A stretch of DNA of 64,000 nucleotides from an uncultured bacterium (lineage in GTDB: Bacteria > Krumholzibacteriota > Krumholzibacteriia > LZORAL124-64-63). Below the pieces are notes generated by a model that made no database searches, had not been told where the DNA came from, and saw nothing but the letters and a program-made list of their open reading frames with translations. The first letter of the stretch is position 1, and every line of letters begins with the position of its first letter. Of this stretch, positions 42,033-50,501 are shown piece after piece. The stretch covers positions 62,001-126,000 of the forward strand of contig CALEMW010000220.1 of the NCBI GenBank assembly GCA_937910695.1, written 5' to 3'. The translations under genes were made by a program, and so were the position numbers.

Positions 42033-43682
42033 ATGAACACACTGGTCGTCGGCATCATCTTCGCCGCCTGGCTGATCCTGGCCACACGCTGGTACGGTCG
42101 CAGAATCGCGGGACGCCTCTTCGCCCCCGACGACGACCGCCCCGTACCGAGCATCACCAAGGCCGACGGTCACGACTACCTCGCAGCTAAGACACCGGTC
42201 TTGTTCGGCCACCACTTCTCCTCCATCGCCGGCGCCGGCCCCATTGTGGGACCGTTGATCGGCGTGTGGTATTTCGGTTGGCTGCCGGCCTTGCTGTGGA
42301 TCGCCCTGGGTGCCGTGTTCATGGGGGCGGTGCACGACTACACGGCCCTGATGGCGTCGGTGCGCAGCGGCGGTTGTTCGGTGGGCGAACTCGCCGAACA
42401 CAGCCTGGGTCGACGCGCCCGCTTGGTCCTGTCCCTGTTCCTGTGGGCCGCCCTGGTGCTGGTGATCGCCGTCTTCGGAGTGATCACAGCCAAGACCTTC
42501 GTGGCCAACCCGGCCATCGTCATCCCGACCTTCGGGCTGATCGGCGTCGCGATGATCTTCGGCACGCTGGTCCTGCGACGGGGCGGATCGTTGCTTCCAG
42601 GCACCTTGGCTGCCCTGGCGACTCTGGCTGGATTGATCTGGTTGGGCAACCGCTTCCCCATCGACCTGGGAACCACGGTTCTGGGTCTGCCCGTGCTCAC
42701 ATTCTGGTTCTGGTCACTGATGATCTACTGCGTCCTCGCCTCGGTGCTCCCGGTTTGGCTCCTGCTCCAACCCCGCGACTATCTGAGCACCTGGATCCTC
42801 TACCTGGGACTAGGGGGCGGCCTTCTCGGCCTGCTGGCCTGCCGACCCGACATCGCCGCCCCAGCGTTCGTCGGCTTCCATTCCTCCGCCCAGGGGCCCA
42901 TGTGGCCCATGCTGTTCGTGATGATCGCCTGCGGCGCCATCAGCGGTTTTCATTCCCTGGTGGCCAGCGGTACGACCAGCAAACAGCTGTCCCGTGAAAC
43001 CGATGGATTCCGTGTGGGATATGGGGCCATGATCCTCGAAGCAGGTCTCGCCGGACTCGTCGTACTGATCGCCGCCGGGGCCCTCCGCTGGGACTCGGGC
43101 GTCACCCCCGCCCTCGACAGCCTCCAGTACCTGATGACCGACGGCGGTGGCCCCATCGTCGCCTTCGCCACCGGTCTGAGCCGTCTGGTCGACGCCCTAC
43201 CTCTGCTCACCGCCCCAATGGGTCTGTTCTTCGGCGTCCTGATGATCAACGCCTTTGTCATCACGACCCTCGACACCTCCACGCGCCTCGCCCGTTTCGT
43301 TCTGCAGGAACTTTGCGGACCGATCCCCGTACTGAGCGGCCGCTGGGGTGCCACCCTGGCCACCGTCGTCGCAGCGGGCTGGCTCGGCGCCAGCGGCAGC
43401 TACGACAAGATCTGGCCGGTGTTCGGTGCGACCAACCAACTCGTGGCGGCCCTCGCCCTGCTGGTGATCTCAAGCTGGCTGGTAGGCTTGCACAAGCCGC
43501 GTCTCTACACCCTGGTGCCGGCGGTGTTCATGCTGATCACGACCGTTGCTGCCCTGGGTTGGCAAGCTCGGGGATTCTTGCAAGAAGGTGACAATTTTCT
43601 CGCCATGTCGGCGTTCCTGCTGATCGCCCTGGCGGTGTACATCGCCTGGGAGGCTCGCGGACTGATGCGAATACGCTCCTAA
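42033..43682 (+). CDS. cstA: CstA-family carbon starvation / pyruvate-peptide transporter
   Basis: This is a polytopic inner-membrane transporter of 549 aa with at least 14 hydrophobic segments. Family motifs are KTPVLFGHHFSSIAGAGPIVGP, GAVFMGAVHDYTALMASVRSGG and SGFHSLVASGTTSKQLSRE. The C-terminal half has INAFVITTLDTSTRLARFVLQEL and WPVFGATNQLVAALALLV. Homologues import pyruvate or peptides. It is shorter than E. coli CstA (about 700 aa), like many non-enterobacterial members. The ATG at 42033 is preceded by GAGG. It is probably co-transcribed with the MEMO1 and AMMECR1 genes. Confidence 0.93.
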   Translation: MNTLVVGIIFAAWLILATRWYGRRIAGRLFAPDDDRPVPSITKADGHDYLAAKTPVLFGHHFSSIAGAGPIVGPLIGVWYFGWLPALLWIALGAVFMGAVHDYTALMASVRSGGCSVGELAEHSLGRRARLVLSLFLWAALVLVIAVFGVITAKTFVANPAIVIPTFGLIGVAMIFGTLVLRRGGSLLPGTLAALATLAGLIWLGNRFPIDLGTTVLGLPVLTFWFWSLMIYCVLASVLPVWLLLQPRDYLSTWILYLGLGGGLLGLLACRPDIAAPAFVGFHSSAQGPMWPMLFVMIACGAISGFHSLVASGTTSKQLSRETDGFRVGYGAMILEAGLAGLVVLIAAGALRWDSGVTPALDSLQYLMTDGGGPIVAFATGLSRLVDALPLLTAPMGLFFGVLMINAFVITTLDTSTRLARFVLQELCGPIPVLSGRWGATLATVVAAGWLGASGSYDKIWPVFGATNQLVAALALLVISSWLVGLHKPRLYTLVPAVFMLITTVAALGWQARGFLQEGDNFLAMSAFLLIALAVYIAWEARGLMRIRS

Positions 43683-43740
43683 CTCCTGTATTTCTTATGG
43701 GATGGGCGCGGTATTTCCGAGTGGCCCATTTGGAAAAAGC

Positions 43741-43768
43741 TTGGTAGAGTACCTGGTCAGCGTATATT
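43741..43768 (+). promoter_or_regulatory. Candidate promoter of the sphingolipid operon
   Basis: TTGGTA and TATATT are separated by 16 bp in the only clearly AT-rich stretch of this area, 86 bp before the spt start. The -10 matches consensus at 5 of 6 positions and the -35 at 4 of 6. The cstA gene ends 58 bp upstream without a strong terminator, so read-through is also possible. Confidence 0.45.
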
Positions 43769-43854
43769 TTCGCTGCCTTGACTTATTCGTGAGGTTTTCA
43801 CGGACCCTGATGGCGGGCAACCCGTGTGAATGGCTTCAAGAAACGCGAGGAACG

Positions 43855-45048
43855 ATGGGTCTGCTCGACAAGGTCGGACAGTTCACGACGGCCAAGGAAC
43901 TCCAGGCGGCCGGTCTGTACCATTACTTCCGCGTCATCGAGTCCGCACAGGAGAACACCGTGCGGATCGACGGCAGGGAAGTCATCATGCTCGGGAGCAA
44001 CAACTACCTGGGCCTGACCAACCATCCCCGCGTCAAGGAGGCGGCTAAGGCCGCTTTGGACAAGTACGGTTCCGGCTGCGCCGGCTCGCGTCTGCTGAAC
44101 GGCACCCTCGACATCCACATCGAGCTCGAAAACAAGCTCGCCAAGCTGGTGGGCAAGGAAGCCGCCCTGGTCTTCTCCACGGGCTTCATGGTGAACCAGG
44201 GCGTCCTGTTCGCCATGGTCGGGCGCAACGACACGACCATCGTCGATCGCACCAACCACGCCTCGATCATCGACGGCACACGCTTGAGTTTCGGTCACGT
44301 GAAAAAATACCGTCATAACGACATGGCGTCCCTCGAACAGACCCTGACCCATTGCGAGACCGACGGCAAGCTGATCGTCGTGGACGGCGTGTTCTCGATG
44401 CACGGTGACATCGCGAAGATCCCCGAAATCCTCGACCTCGCTGAAAAATACGGCGCGGAGCTGATGATCGACGACGCTCACGGCGTGGGCGTGCTCGGGG
44501 CTCAGGGCCGCGGCACCGCCGATCATTTCGGTGTGACCGACAGAACGCACCTGATCATGGGCACCTTCAGCAAGTCCCTGGCCTCGGTGGGAGGCTTCAT
44601 CGCCTCGGACGCCGATACCATCCACTACATCAAGCACGTCGCCCGTTCGCTGATCTTCTCGGCGAGCATGCCGCCGGCTTCCTGCGCATCGGTTTCCGCC
44701 GCCGTCGACGTGATGGTCGAGGAGGACTGGCGGCTGACCCAGCTCTGGCGAAACACAGACGTGATGATGGAGCGCCTCCAGGACGCCGGGTTCGACACCG
44801 GGCCGTCCCAGACCCCCATCATCCCCGTGGTTATCGGCGAGGACATGATGGCGTTTCAGATGTGCCGCCGCCTCTTCGAGGAAGGCGTCTTTGTCAACTC
44901 GGTGGTTTCGCCCGCCGTGGAAAAGGGCGACGCCCTGATCCGCCTGAGCCTCATGGCGACGCACACCGAGGACGAAGTGCACCGGGCCATGGACATCATG
45001 ACCGATGTTGGACGCGAGCTCGGCGTCATCAAAGCCGCCGCATCCTGA
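43855..45048 (+). CDS. spt: Serine palmitoyltransferase
   Basis: Spt condenses L-serine with an acyl thioester to give 3-ketosphinganine, the first step of sphingolipid synthesis (EC 2.3.1.50). The 397-aa alpha-oxoamine synthase has PLP Lys240 in MGTFSKSLASVGGFIAS. The motifs SNNYLGLTNHPRV, KYGSGCAGSRLLNGTLDIHIELE, DRTNHASIIDGTRLSFGHVKKYRHND, VDGVFSMHGDIAKIPEI and DDAHGVGVLGAQGRGTADHFG follow. The N-terminus MGLLDKVGQ...AAGLYHYFRVIESAQ is like the Bacteroides enzyme as I recall it, and glycine C-acetyltransferases start differently. The ATG at 43855 follows GCGAGGAACG. The three genes behind it fit ceramide synthesis, which strengthens this call. Confidence 0.87.
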   Translation: MGLLDKVGQFTTAKELQAAGLYHYFRVIESAQENTVRIDGREVIMLGSNNYLGLTNHPRVKEAAKAALDKYGSGCAGSRLLNGTLDIHIELENKLAKLVGKEAALVFSTGFMVNQGVLFAMVGRNDTTIVDRTNHASIIDGTRLSFGHVKKYRHNDMASLEQTLTHCETDGKLIVVDGVFSMHGDIAKIPEILDLAEKYGAELMIDDAHGVGVLGAQGRGTADHFGVTDRTHLIMGTFSKSLASVGGFIASDADTIHYIKHVARSLIFSASMPPASCASVSAAVDVMVEEDWRLTQLWRNTDVMMERLQDAGFDTGPSQTPIIPVVIGEDMMAFQMCRRLFEEGVFVNSVVSPAVEKGDALIRLSLMATHTEDEVHRAMDIMTDVGRELGVIKAAAS

Positions 45049-45106
45049 TCTCCGCCACGGCCTTCACGCCGTCTTCCGACTACGCTCACCGTTCCGAGGA
45101 GGGGCA

Positions 45107-46234
45107 ATGGAGCTCGATATCCGGCCCGTTGCAGGCAAGAAGGATCTCCAGGCTTTTCTCAATCTGACCTATACGATCTACAAGGACGATCCCCATTACG
45201 TGCAGCCTCTCCAGGCCCAGCTGAAGGAATTCCTCGATAAGGTGAAGAACCCCTTCTTCAACCACGCCGACACCCAGCTGTGGCTCGCACGGAGCGACGG
45301 CCGGGTCGTGGGGCGTATCGGCGCCTGTGTGGACAGTTATCACAACGACCACTGGAACGAGACGACCGGCTTCTTCGGCTTCTTCGAATGCATCGACGAT
45401 CGAGCCGTAGCCCACGCCTTGCTCGACACCGCCCGCGAATGGATTCACGCCCGCGGCCAGACGATCATGCGCGGCCCCCTGAGCTTCACGACCAACCACG
45501 ACAGTCCCGGCCTGTTGATCGACGGCGAGCCCGGTTCGCCCGTGCAGGGCATGGCCTACAATCCCTCCTATTACCCTGGCCTGCTCGAATCCTACGACGG
45601 ACTGGCCGGTGCCAAGGATCTATGGGCCTGGCAGATCACCACCGAGGACGTGAAGCTGCCCAAACGCGTCGAGGACAACGCGGCGCGGGTGCTCAAAGGC
45701 GAGACCGACCTCATCGTGCGGCCCATCAACAAGAAAGACTTCAAAAACGAAGTCGAACTGATCCGCAGCCTGTACAACCGCTGCTGGCACGAAAACTGGG
45801 GCTTCATTCCCATGGATCCCGAGGAGTTCTACTTTTCGGCCAAGGAAATGAAGATGCTGGTGAACGAAAACCTGCTGCTGATCGCCGAGTGGAAAGGCGA
45901 ACCTGTGGGCTTTTCGATGACCGTGCCCGACTTCAACCGCGCCATGAAGCGCGTGAACGGCAAACTCTTCCCCTTCGGCATCTTCAAGTTCCTCGCCGAC
46001 AAGAGGAAGATCGACTACGCACGCACCCTGCTGCTGGGCGTGCTGCCGGAACACCGTCACAAAGGCGTGGATGTGATGATGGTCCTGCGCAGCTACAAGG
46101 CCGCCGTCCGCGGCGGCATCACCGCCGGCGAGTGCAGTTGGATCCTCGACAGCAACCGAGCCATGAACCGCATCCTCGAAAAGCTGGGCGCACGGGTCTA
46201 CCGCACGTACCGGATCTACGATAAGACGCTGTGA
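45107..46234 (+). CDS. GNAT-type N-acyltransferase, candidate bacterial ceramide synthase
   Basis: The product has 375 aa. It starts MELDIRPVAGKKDLQAFLNLTYTIYKDDPHYVQPLQAQLKEFLDKVKNPFFNHADTQLWLARSDGRVVGRI, a GNAT-like N-domain. FFGFFECIDDRAVAHALLDTAREW follows, and a second GNAT-like half has LLLIAEWKGEPVGFSMTVPDFN and LLLGVLPEHRHKGVDVMMV. The family resembles the bacterial ceramide synthase of Caulobacter, which N-acylates a sphingoid base and is unrelated to the eukaryotic enzyme. GAGGAGGGG precedes the ATG. Its place right after spt and before a reductase supports this role. Activity is inference. Confidence 0.72.
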   Translation: MELDIRPVAGKKDLQAFLNLTYTIYKDDPHYVQPLQAQLKEFLDKVKNPFFNHADTQLWLARSDGRVVGRIGACVDSYHNDHWNETTGFFGFFECIDDRAVAHALLDTAREWIHARGQTIMRGPLSFTTNHDSPGLLIDGEPGSPVQGMAYNPSYYPGLLESYDGLAGAKDLWAWQITTEDVKLPKRVEDNAARVLKGETDLIVRPINKKDFKNEVELIRSLYNRCWHENWGFIPMDPEEFYFSAKEMKMLVNENLLLIAEWKGEPVGFSMTVPDFNRAMKRVNGKLFPFGIFKFLADKRKIDYARTLLLGVLPEHRHKGVDVMMVLRSYKAAVRGGITAGECSWILDSNRAMNRILEKLGARVYRTYRIYDKTL

Positions 46235-47256
46235 TGACCGAACCTCAACCATTCCGCGCGCCCCTCGCGGCCCTGACAGGAGCCACCGGTTTTCTCGGCA
46301 GCCACATCGCCGACGTCCTGATCGCACAGGGCTGGCGCGTGCGGGCCGCGGTGCGGCCAACCAGTGACAGGTCGTGGCTGCCCAACGGAGTCACAGTCGT
46401 CGAAGTCCCTATCGCCCCTGAAGGCGACATCGACGCCTGGACCTCCCCCGAGGAACGGCGCACCCTGACCGACTTCGTCCGCGGCGCTTCTGCGGTGATC
46501 CACTGCGCCGGAGCTGTCCGTGCCGAGAGCCTCGGCGAGTATCGTCGCGCCAACACGGCTTCGACCTGGCGTCTGCTCAACGCCGCCCGCGATGCCCGTC
46601 TGCGCGGCTCCTTCGTTCTGATCTCGAGCTTGGCGGCGGCCGGGCCGTCGGCCATCGACCGCCCACGCCTAGAAACAGGCCCGCGCCGCCCCGTCACCGA
46701 TTACGGCCGCTCCAAAGCCGAAGCCGAAGCCTTGGTCGAACAGGGCTGGCCATTCCGAACGGCCATCCTGCGACCGCCGGCACTCTACGGCCCCCGTGAT
46801 GAGGCTTTCCTGCCTCTGTTCAAGGCTGCGCGGCGCGGCCTGACCATACGCATCGGCAATCTGCGAGAGGTTTCCCTGGTGGATGGCCGCGACGCCGCCG
46901 AGGCCGCCGTTCTGCTGGCCGCCGACGATCGCGCCCGCGGCATTTACTTCGTGGACGACGGTGCCGATTACGATTTTGCAGATCTGGCCGAGGCTGTTGG
47001 CGAAGCCTGGAACCGCAAGGTCCGCACCCTTTCCCTGCCGCAGCCCTTGCTCGAGATCGCCGCCAAACTGGTCGGTCGCCGCCGCGCTTCGCGCCTGCCC
47101 CTGCTGGCCGCCGACCGTCTGCGGGATACGGCCCAGGAAGCCTGGACTTGTGACGGCTCTCGCCTCCGCGATCAACTCGGCTTCGAAGCCGAACACGACC
47201 TCTTCAGCGGCTTCATCGATACCTTGGCCTGGTACCGACGCGAGGGATGGCTGTGA
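46234..47256 (+). CDS. NAD-dependent epimerase/dehydratase family, candidate ceramide reductase
   Basis: This is an extended SDR of 340 aa. The Rossmann motif GATGFLG is at residues 16-22 and the catalytic YxxxK is in VTDYGRSKAEAEALVEQGWPFRTAILRPPALYGPRDEAF. In Caulobacter a protein of this type (CerR) reduces the 3-keto group of the sphingolipid intermediate, and the operon suggests the same here. The ATG overlaps the acyltransferase stop as TGATG; a GTG one codon earlier is possible. The general family could also act on sugars or sterols, so substrate assignment rests on context. Confidence 0.75.
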   Translation: MTEPQPFRAPLAALTGATGFLGSHIADVLIAQGWRVRAAVRPTSDRSWLPNGVTVVEVPIAPEGDIDAWTSPEERRTLTDFVRGASAVIHCAGAVRAESLGEYRRANTASTWRLLNAARDARLRGSFVLISSLAAAGPSAIDRPRLETGPRRPVTDYGRSKAEAEALVEQGWPFRTAILRPPALYGPRDEAFLPLFKAARRGLTIRIGNLREVSLVDGRDAAEAAVLLAADDRARGIYFVDDGADYDFADLAEAVGEAWNRKVRTLSLPQPLLEIAAKLVGRRRASRLPLLAADRLRDTAQEAWTCDGSRLRDQLGFEAEHDLFSGFIDTLAWYRREGWL

Positions 47257-48188
47257 GGCGTTGGATCAAGCGTCTCTCGCTGTTCCGACTCGACCTCGAC
47301 CGTTGGGCTGTCATCTACCTCGTCGGCAGCGGACTCTACCCCCTGCTCAATCCGAATGTCGTCGCTCATCCCCTCTGGCGCCTGACCCTTCATCTCGGAC
47401 TCGCCCTGGCCGTCTGGTTTCTGCCGCCGATGCTGCGCCGATCCCGCCATACGGTTCTGCGCCTCGCGGGTGAGATCTACCTTCCCTTCGCCTTTCCGTT
47501 CTTCTATGCGGAAATGGAGTTCCTCGGCATCGTCTTCCACGGCTTTCACGAATCCTTCGATCCCTGGCTAATCAACCTCGAAAGCAGCATATTCGGCTGT
47601 CAACCGAGCTTCGCCTGGTCGGCGGCCTGGCCTTGGGCATGGTTCCATGAGATCATGGAGTTCGCCTACTTCACATACTATTTCTACGCGCCGGCCACAC
47701 TGATGATGATCTTTCTGACCGGCGTCGTACCGATGCAGGAACGCTGGCCTGCCGCACGGGCCTTCATCCGCGACCTGAGCGCCGTCATGCTACTCTGCTA
47801 TTCCGCGTACACCTTCTTTCCCGCCTGGGGCCCCAAGTTCATCCAGGTCGAACCGATCCCCGTGGGCGGCTGGGTCTTCACCCACCTCATGCACGTGATC
47901 CACGCCAACGGGGCCCTGCTCGGCGCCGCCTTCCCGAGCAGCCATGTAGCCGGCTCGATGATGGGGTGGTGGCATCTGTGGAAGTGGTTCCCTCGCTGGA
48001 GAGGTGCGGTCACGACGCTCTGGGTGCTGCTGTGCATATCGACCGTCTATTGCCGCTACCACTACGTCGTCGATGTGGCAGGAGGGTTGGCCCTCGGAGG
48101 TCTTGTCCTGGTGCTCGGGCATTGGTTCGGCGAAACACAGACACCGCGCTCACGGCTGCTGAGAATTCCACGATTTCGTCGCCGTTAA
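47253..48188 (+). CDS. PAP2/Aur1-like membrane phosphatase or phosphotransferase
   Basis: This is an inner-membrane protein of 311 aa with about six hydrophobic segments. Two phosphatase motifs are clear: AAFPSSHVAGSMMGWW and STVYCRYHYVVDVAGGLALGG, supplying the two histidines and the aspartate. The first motif of ordinary PAP2 enzymes (KxxxxxxRP) is absent, as in the Aur1/inositol-phosphotransferase branch, which makes inositol phosphorylceramide in fungi. As last gene of the spt operon it may add or remove the head group of ceramide. GAGGG is 6 nt before the GTG at 47253, which overlaps the reductase stop; an ATG at 47247 is the alternative. Confidence 0.75.
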   Translation: MRRWIKRLSLFRLDLDRWAVIYLVGSGLYPLLNPNVVAHPLWRLTLHLGLALAVWFLPPMLRRSRHTVLRLAGEIYLPFAFPFFYAEMEFLGIVFHGFHESFDPWLINLESSIFGCQPSFAWSAAWPWAWFHEIMEFAYFTYYFYAPATLMMIFLTGVVPMQERWPAARAFIRDLSAVMLLCYSAYTFFPAWGPKFIQVEPIPVGGWVFTHLMHVIHANGALLGAAFPSSHVAGSMMGWWHLWKWFPRWRGAVTTLWVLLCISTVYCRYHYVVDVAGGLALGGLVLVLGHWFGETQTPRSRLLRIPRFRRR

Positions 48189-48248
48189 CCCCACCCGTCT
48201 TATCTCGGATTCTTCCACACCGGTATATACCTACGACAAAATCGTCAT

Positions 48249-48278
48249 TTGATTTCGAAACTGATGGTGTGATACACT
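48249..48278 (+). promoter_or_regulatory. Candidate promoter of the Omp28-like gene
   Basis: TTGATT and TACACT are separated by 18 bp, with TG three bases before the -10. Each hexamer matches consensus at 4 of 6 positions. It is 92 bp upstream of the ATG at 48370, in an AT-rich gap between the sphingolipid operon and the next gene. Confidence 0.4.
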
Positions 48279-48312
48279 GTAACCTCCGCCAGAAGTGATA
48301 TTTCGATACCAT

Positions 48313-48335
48313 GATCACCGGCGCTGCCGGTGATC
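48313..48335 (+). promoter_or_regulatory. Perfect hairpin in the 5' leader
   Basis: GATCACCGGC / GCCGGTGATC form a perfect 10-bp stem with a GCT loop. It lies 34 bp before the ATG at 48370 and downstream of the candidate promoter. No T-run follows, so it is either an mRNA-stabilising or regulatory hairpin, an operator, or a weak terminator for the operon before it. Confidence 0.5.
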
Positions 48336-48369
48336 TCACCGTGTCCGTCCGACCCGGAGAGTGCCCCTG

Positions 48370-50436
48370 ATGAACACCTTCCGCACGATGACCGTCCTAT
48401 GTCTTTTGTTGCTCATCGCCACGATGTCGCCGGCCCTCGCGTCACAACGTGTCGTGCTGCTCGAGTCCTTCACAAACGTCAGCTGCGGACCATGCGCCAC
48501 GGCCAATCCGGTCACCCATTCGGTCGTTGATGAATACGGCACCCTGAAAGTGCTCAACGTTCAGTACCACATGAGCTGGCCTTCGAGCACCGATCCCTTC
48601 TACACGACCGACACCGCCGACAACAACGGCCGCCGCACCTATTACAGCGTCAACGCCGTGCCCGACCTGGCCACCGACGGCGTCAACACACCCGAGCCCG
48701 GCAGCGCCCCCTCCCTGCGGACCCTCTTGGACAACCGTCTGGCTACAGACTCCCCCCTCGACATCGTGATCTCGACGGAACTCGTCGGCAATCAGCTGAC
48801 CGTGACCGCCGACATCACCGCCGTGGGCGATGTCCCTGCGAGCGGCCTGGTCACGCGCATCGCCTTGGTCGAGCCCTTCGTCAATACAGGTTCTCCTCCA
48901 GGCAACAACGGCGAGAGTCTGTTCTACTGCACCATGCGCGACATGCTGCCGAGCCATTCCGGCACGTCCCTGACCATCGTCAACGGCCAGACCGTGCAGG
49001 TCGTCCAGACCGGCACCGTCAACCCCGCCTGGAACGGCGTGTACGCCGTAGTCTGGGTGCAGAACGACACGGATAAATCGGTGCTGCAGGCCGCTTCTTC
49101 GCTGGCCAACACCACCGACTACGCCTACTTCTTCGGCGGCGCCCACCGCGACGAGATCTCCGGCGAAAGCACCGTGGTGGCACTCGAAGCCGTCATGACC
49201 AACCTCGGCCTGCAGACCGATTCCTACAACGTGCAGATCGTGAAGGACCTTCCCGTGGGCTGGGAAGCCTCGGTTTGCGAAGGCACTCTCTGCTACCCGC
49301 CCTGGACCACGGACATCGTCGTCGGCCTGAACGCCTCCGAGCAGACGAACCTCAGCGTCGACATCACCGTGGGCGCCGAGGTCGGCGTCGGCACGGTCAC
49401 CCTCAACGCCGTGAGCACCAACGATCCCTCGCTGATGGTGTCACGAGACTTCCGCGTGATCCACGACGGCACCAAGGTCCTCTGCGTGGACGACGACGGC
49501 GGCTACGCCTATGAGAGGTACTTCGAGAACGCCCTGATCTCCACCGGCCACAGCTGGGCCAGCTGGGACCTGGCTGCGGACGGCAAGCTGAGCACGCCTC
49601 AGCTCGACAACTTCTTCGCCGTGGTCTGGAACGTGGGCCTGGGTTACCCGACCGTCGAGGCCGACGACCGTGCGGCCATCGCCGCCTACCTGGACAACGG
49701 CGGCCGCCTGTTCTTGAGCGGTCAGGACATCGGCTGGGACATCTTCGATCCCAGCGGCTACGAGTACGGGGCGGCGGCCCAGGCCTGGTACCGCACCTAC
49801 CTGGGAGCTTCCTACGTCAGTGACGACACCAACGACCTGACTCTGCTCGGAATCGCCGGTGACCCGATCAGCGACGGCATGGCCTTCAACATCGGCGGCG
49901 GCGACGGCGCCAACAACCAGAGCTACCCCAGCGAGATCGAGCCCTACGGCAACGGCGTCGGGTGTCTGCTCTACAGCGCCGGTCGCGAGGCCGCCACTCG
50001 CACCGACACCGGTACCTACCGCACGGTGTACTGCGCCTTCGGATTCGAGGGCATCGCCACCGCCGCGGCCCGCAACGAGTTCATGGCCAACGTCCTGGAC
50101 TGGTTCGGCATCAACCTGGGCACCGGCGTCGGCGACAATGTCGTCGGTCCCCTCGCCCTGACCGACCTGCGCAACCACCCCAACCCGTTCAACCCGACCA
50201 CCGACATCGCCTTCGAAATCGTCGGCGGCCGGGCGGCGACCACGATCGTCGACGTCTACGACGTGACCGGCGCCAAGGTGCGCTCCCTCTATCTGGGTGA
50301 ACTCGATCCCGGCGCCCACGCCCTGCATTGGGACGGCCGCGACGACAGCGGGCGCACCGTCTCGAGCGGTGTATACCTGGCGCGGGTGCAGATGAACGAA
50401 CGTCAGCAGACACTGAAGATGACGATGACGAAGTAG
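48370..50436 (+). CDS. Omp28-like secreted protein with thioredoxin fold and FlgD-like C-terminus
   Basis: The product has 688 aa and a signal peptide (LCLLLLIATMSPALAS). Directly after it, RVVLLESFTNVSCGPCATANP has a CGPC redox motif (Cys39/Cys42) like Omp28-related proteins of Bacteroidetes. A middle region carries an Ig-like part and a module with KVLCVDDDGGYAYERYFENAL...LDNGGRLFLSGQDIGWDIF, which looks like a flavodoxin/GATase-like fold. The C-terminal 90 residues are FlgD-like: HPNPFNPTTDIAF...HWDGRDDSGRTVSSGVYLARVQ. It is probably surface-exposed or secreted. The GTG at 48361 is an alternative start. A hairpin terminator follows. Confidence 0.8.
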   Translation: MNTFRTMTVLCLLLLIATMSPALASQRVVLLESFTNVSCGPCATANPVTHSVVDEYGTLKVLNVQYHMSWPSSTDPFYTTDTADNNGRRTYYSVNAVPDLATDGVNTPEPGSAPSLRTLLDNRLATDSPLDIVISTELVGNQLTVTADITAVGDVPASGLVTRIALVEPFVNTGSPPGNNGESLFYCTMRDMLPSHSGTSLTIVNGQTVQVVQTGTVNPAWNGVYAVVWVQNDTDKSVLQAASSLANTTDYAYFFGGAHRDEISGESTVVALEAVMTNLGLQTDSYNVQIVKDLPVGWEASVCEGTLCYPPWTTDIVVGLNASEQTNLSVDITVGAEVGVGTVTLNAVSTNDPSLMVSRDFRVIHDGTKVLCVDDDGGYAYERYFENALISTGHSWASWDLAADGKLSTPQLDNFFAVVWNVGLGYPTVEADDRAAIAAYLDNGGRLFLSGQDIGWDIFDPSGYEYGAAAQAWYRTYLGASYVSDDTNDLTLLGIAGDPISDGMAFNIGGGDGANNQSYPSEIEPYGNGVGCLLYSAGREAATRTDTGTYRTVYCAFGFEGIATAAARNEFMANVLDWFGINLGTGVGDNVVGPLALTDLRNHPNPFNPTTDIAFEIVGGRAATTIVDVYDVTGAKVRSLYLGELDPGAHALHWDGRDDSGRTVSSGVYLARVQMNERQQTLKMTMTK

Positions 50437-50451
50437 TCGAACCTACGACGA

Positions 50452-50472
50452 AGGGCGCCCACCGGGCGCCCT
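50452..50472. terminator. Hairpin terminator between convergent genes
   Basis: A 9-bp perfect stem, AGGGCGCCC / GGGCGCCCT, with an ACC loop lies 15 bp after the Omp28-like stop and 30 bp beyond the fmdB stop on the other strand. It lacks a T-run. Confidence 0.55.
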
Positions 50473-50501
50473 CGCGAACTCTCATCGCTGTTCTAGACGG
50501 C

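Noticed and set aside
43702-43729. ATGGGC/GCCCAT inverted repeat after cstA as a terminator
   Set aside because: The stem is only 6 bp with a 16-nt loop and no T-run follows.
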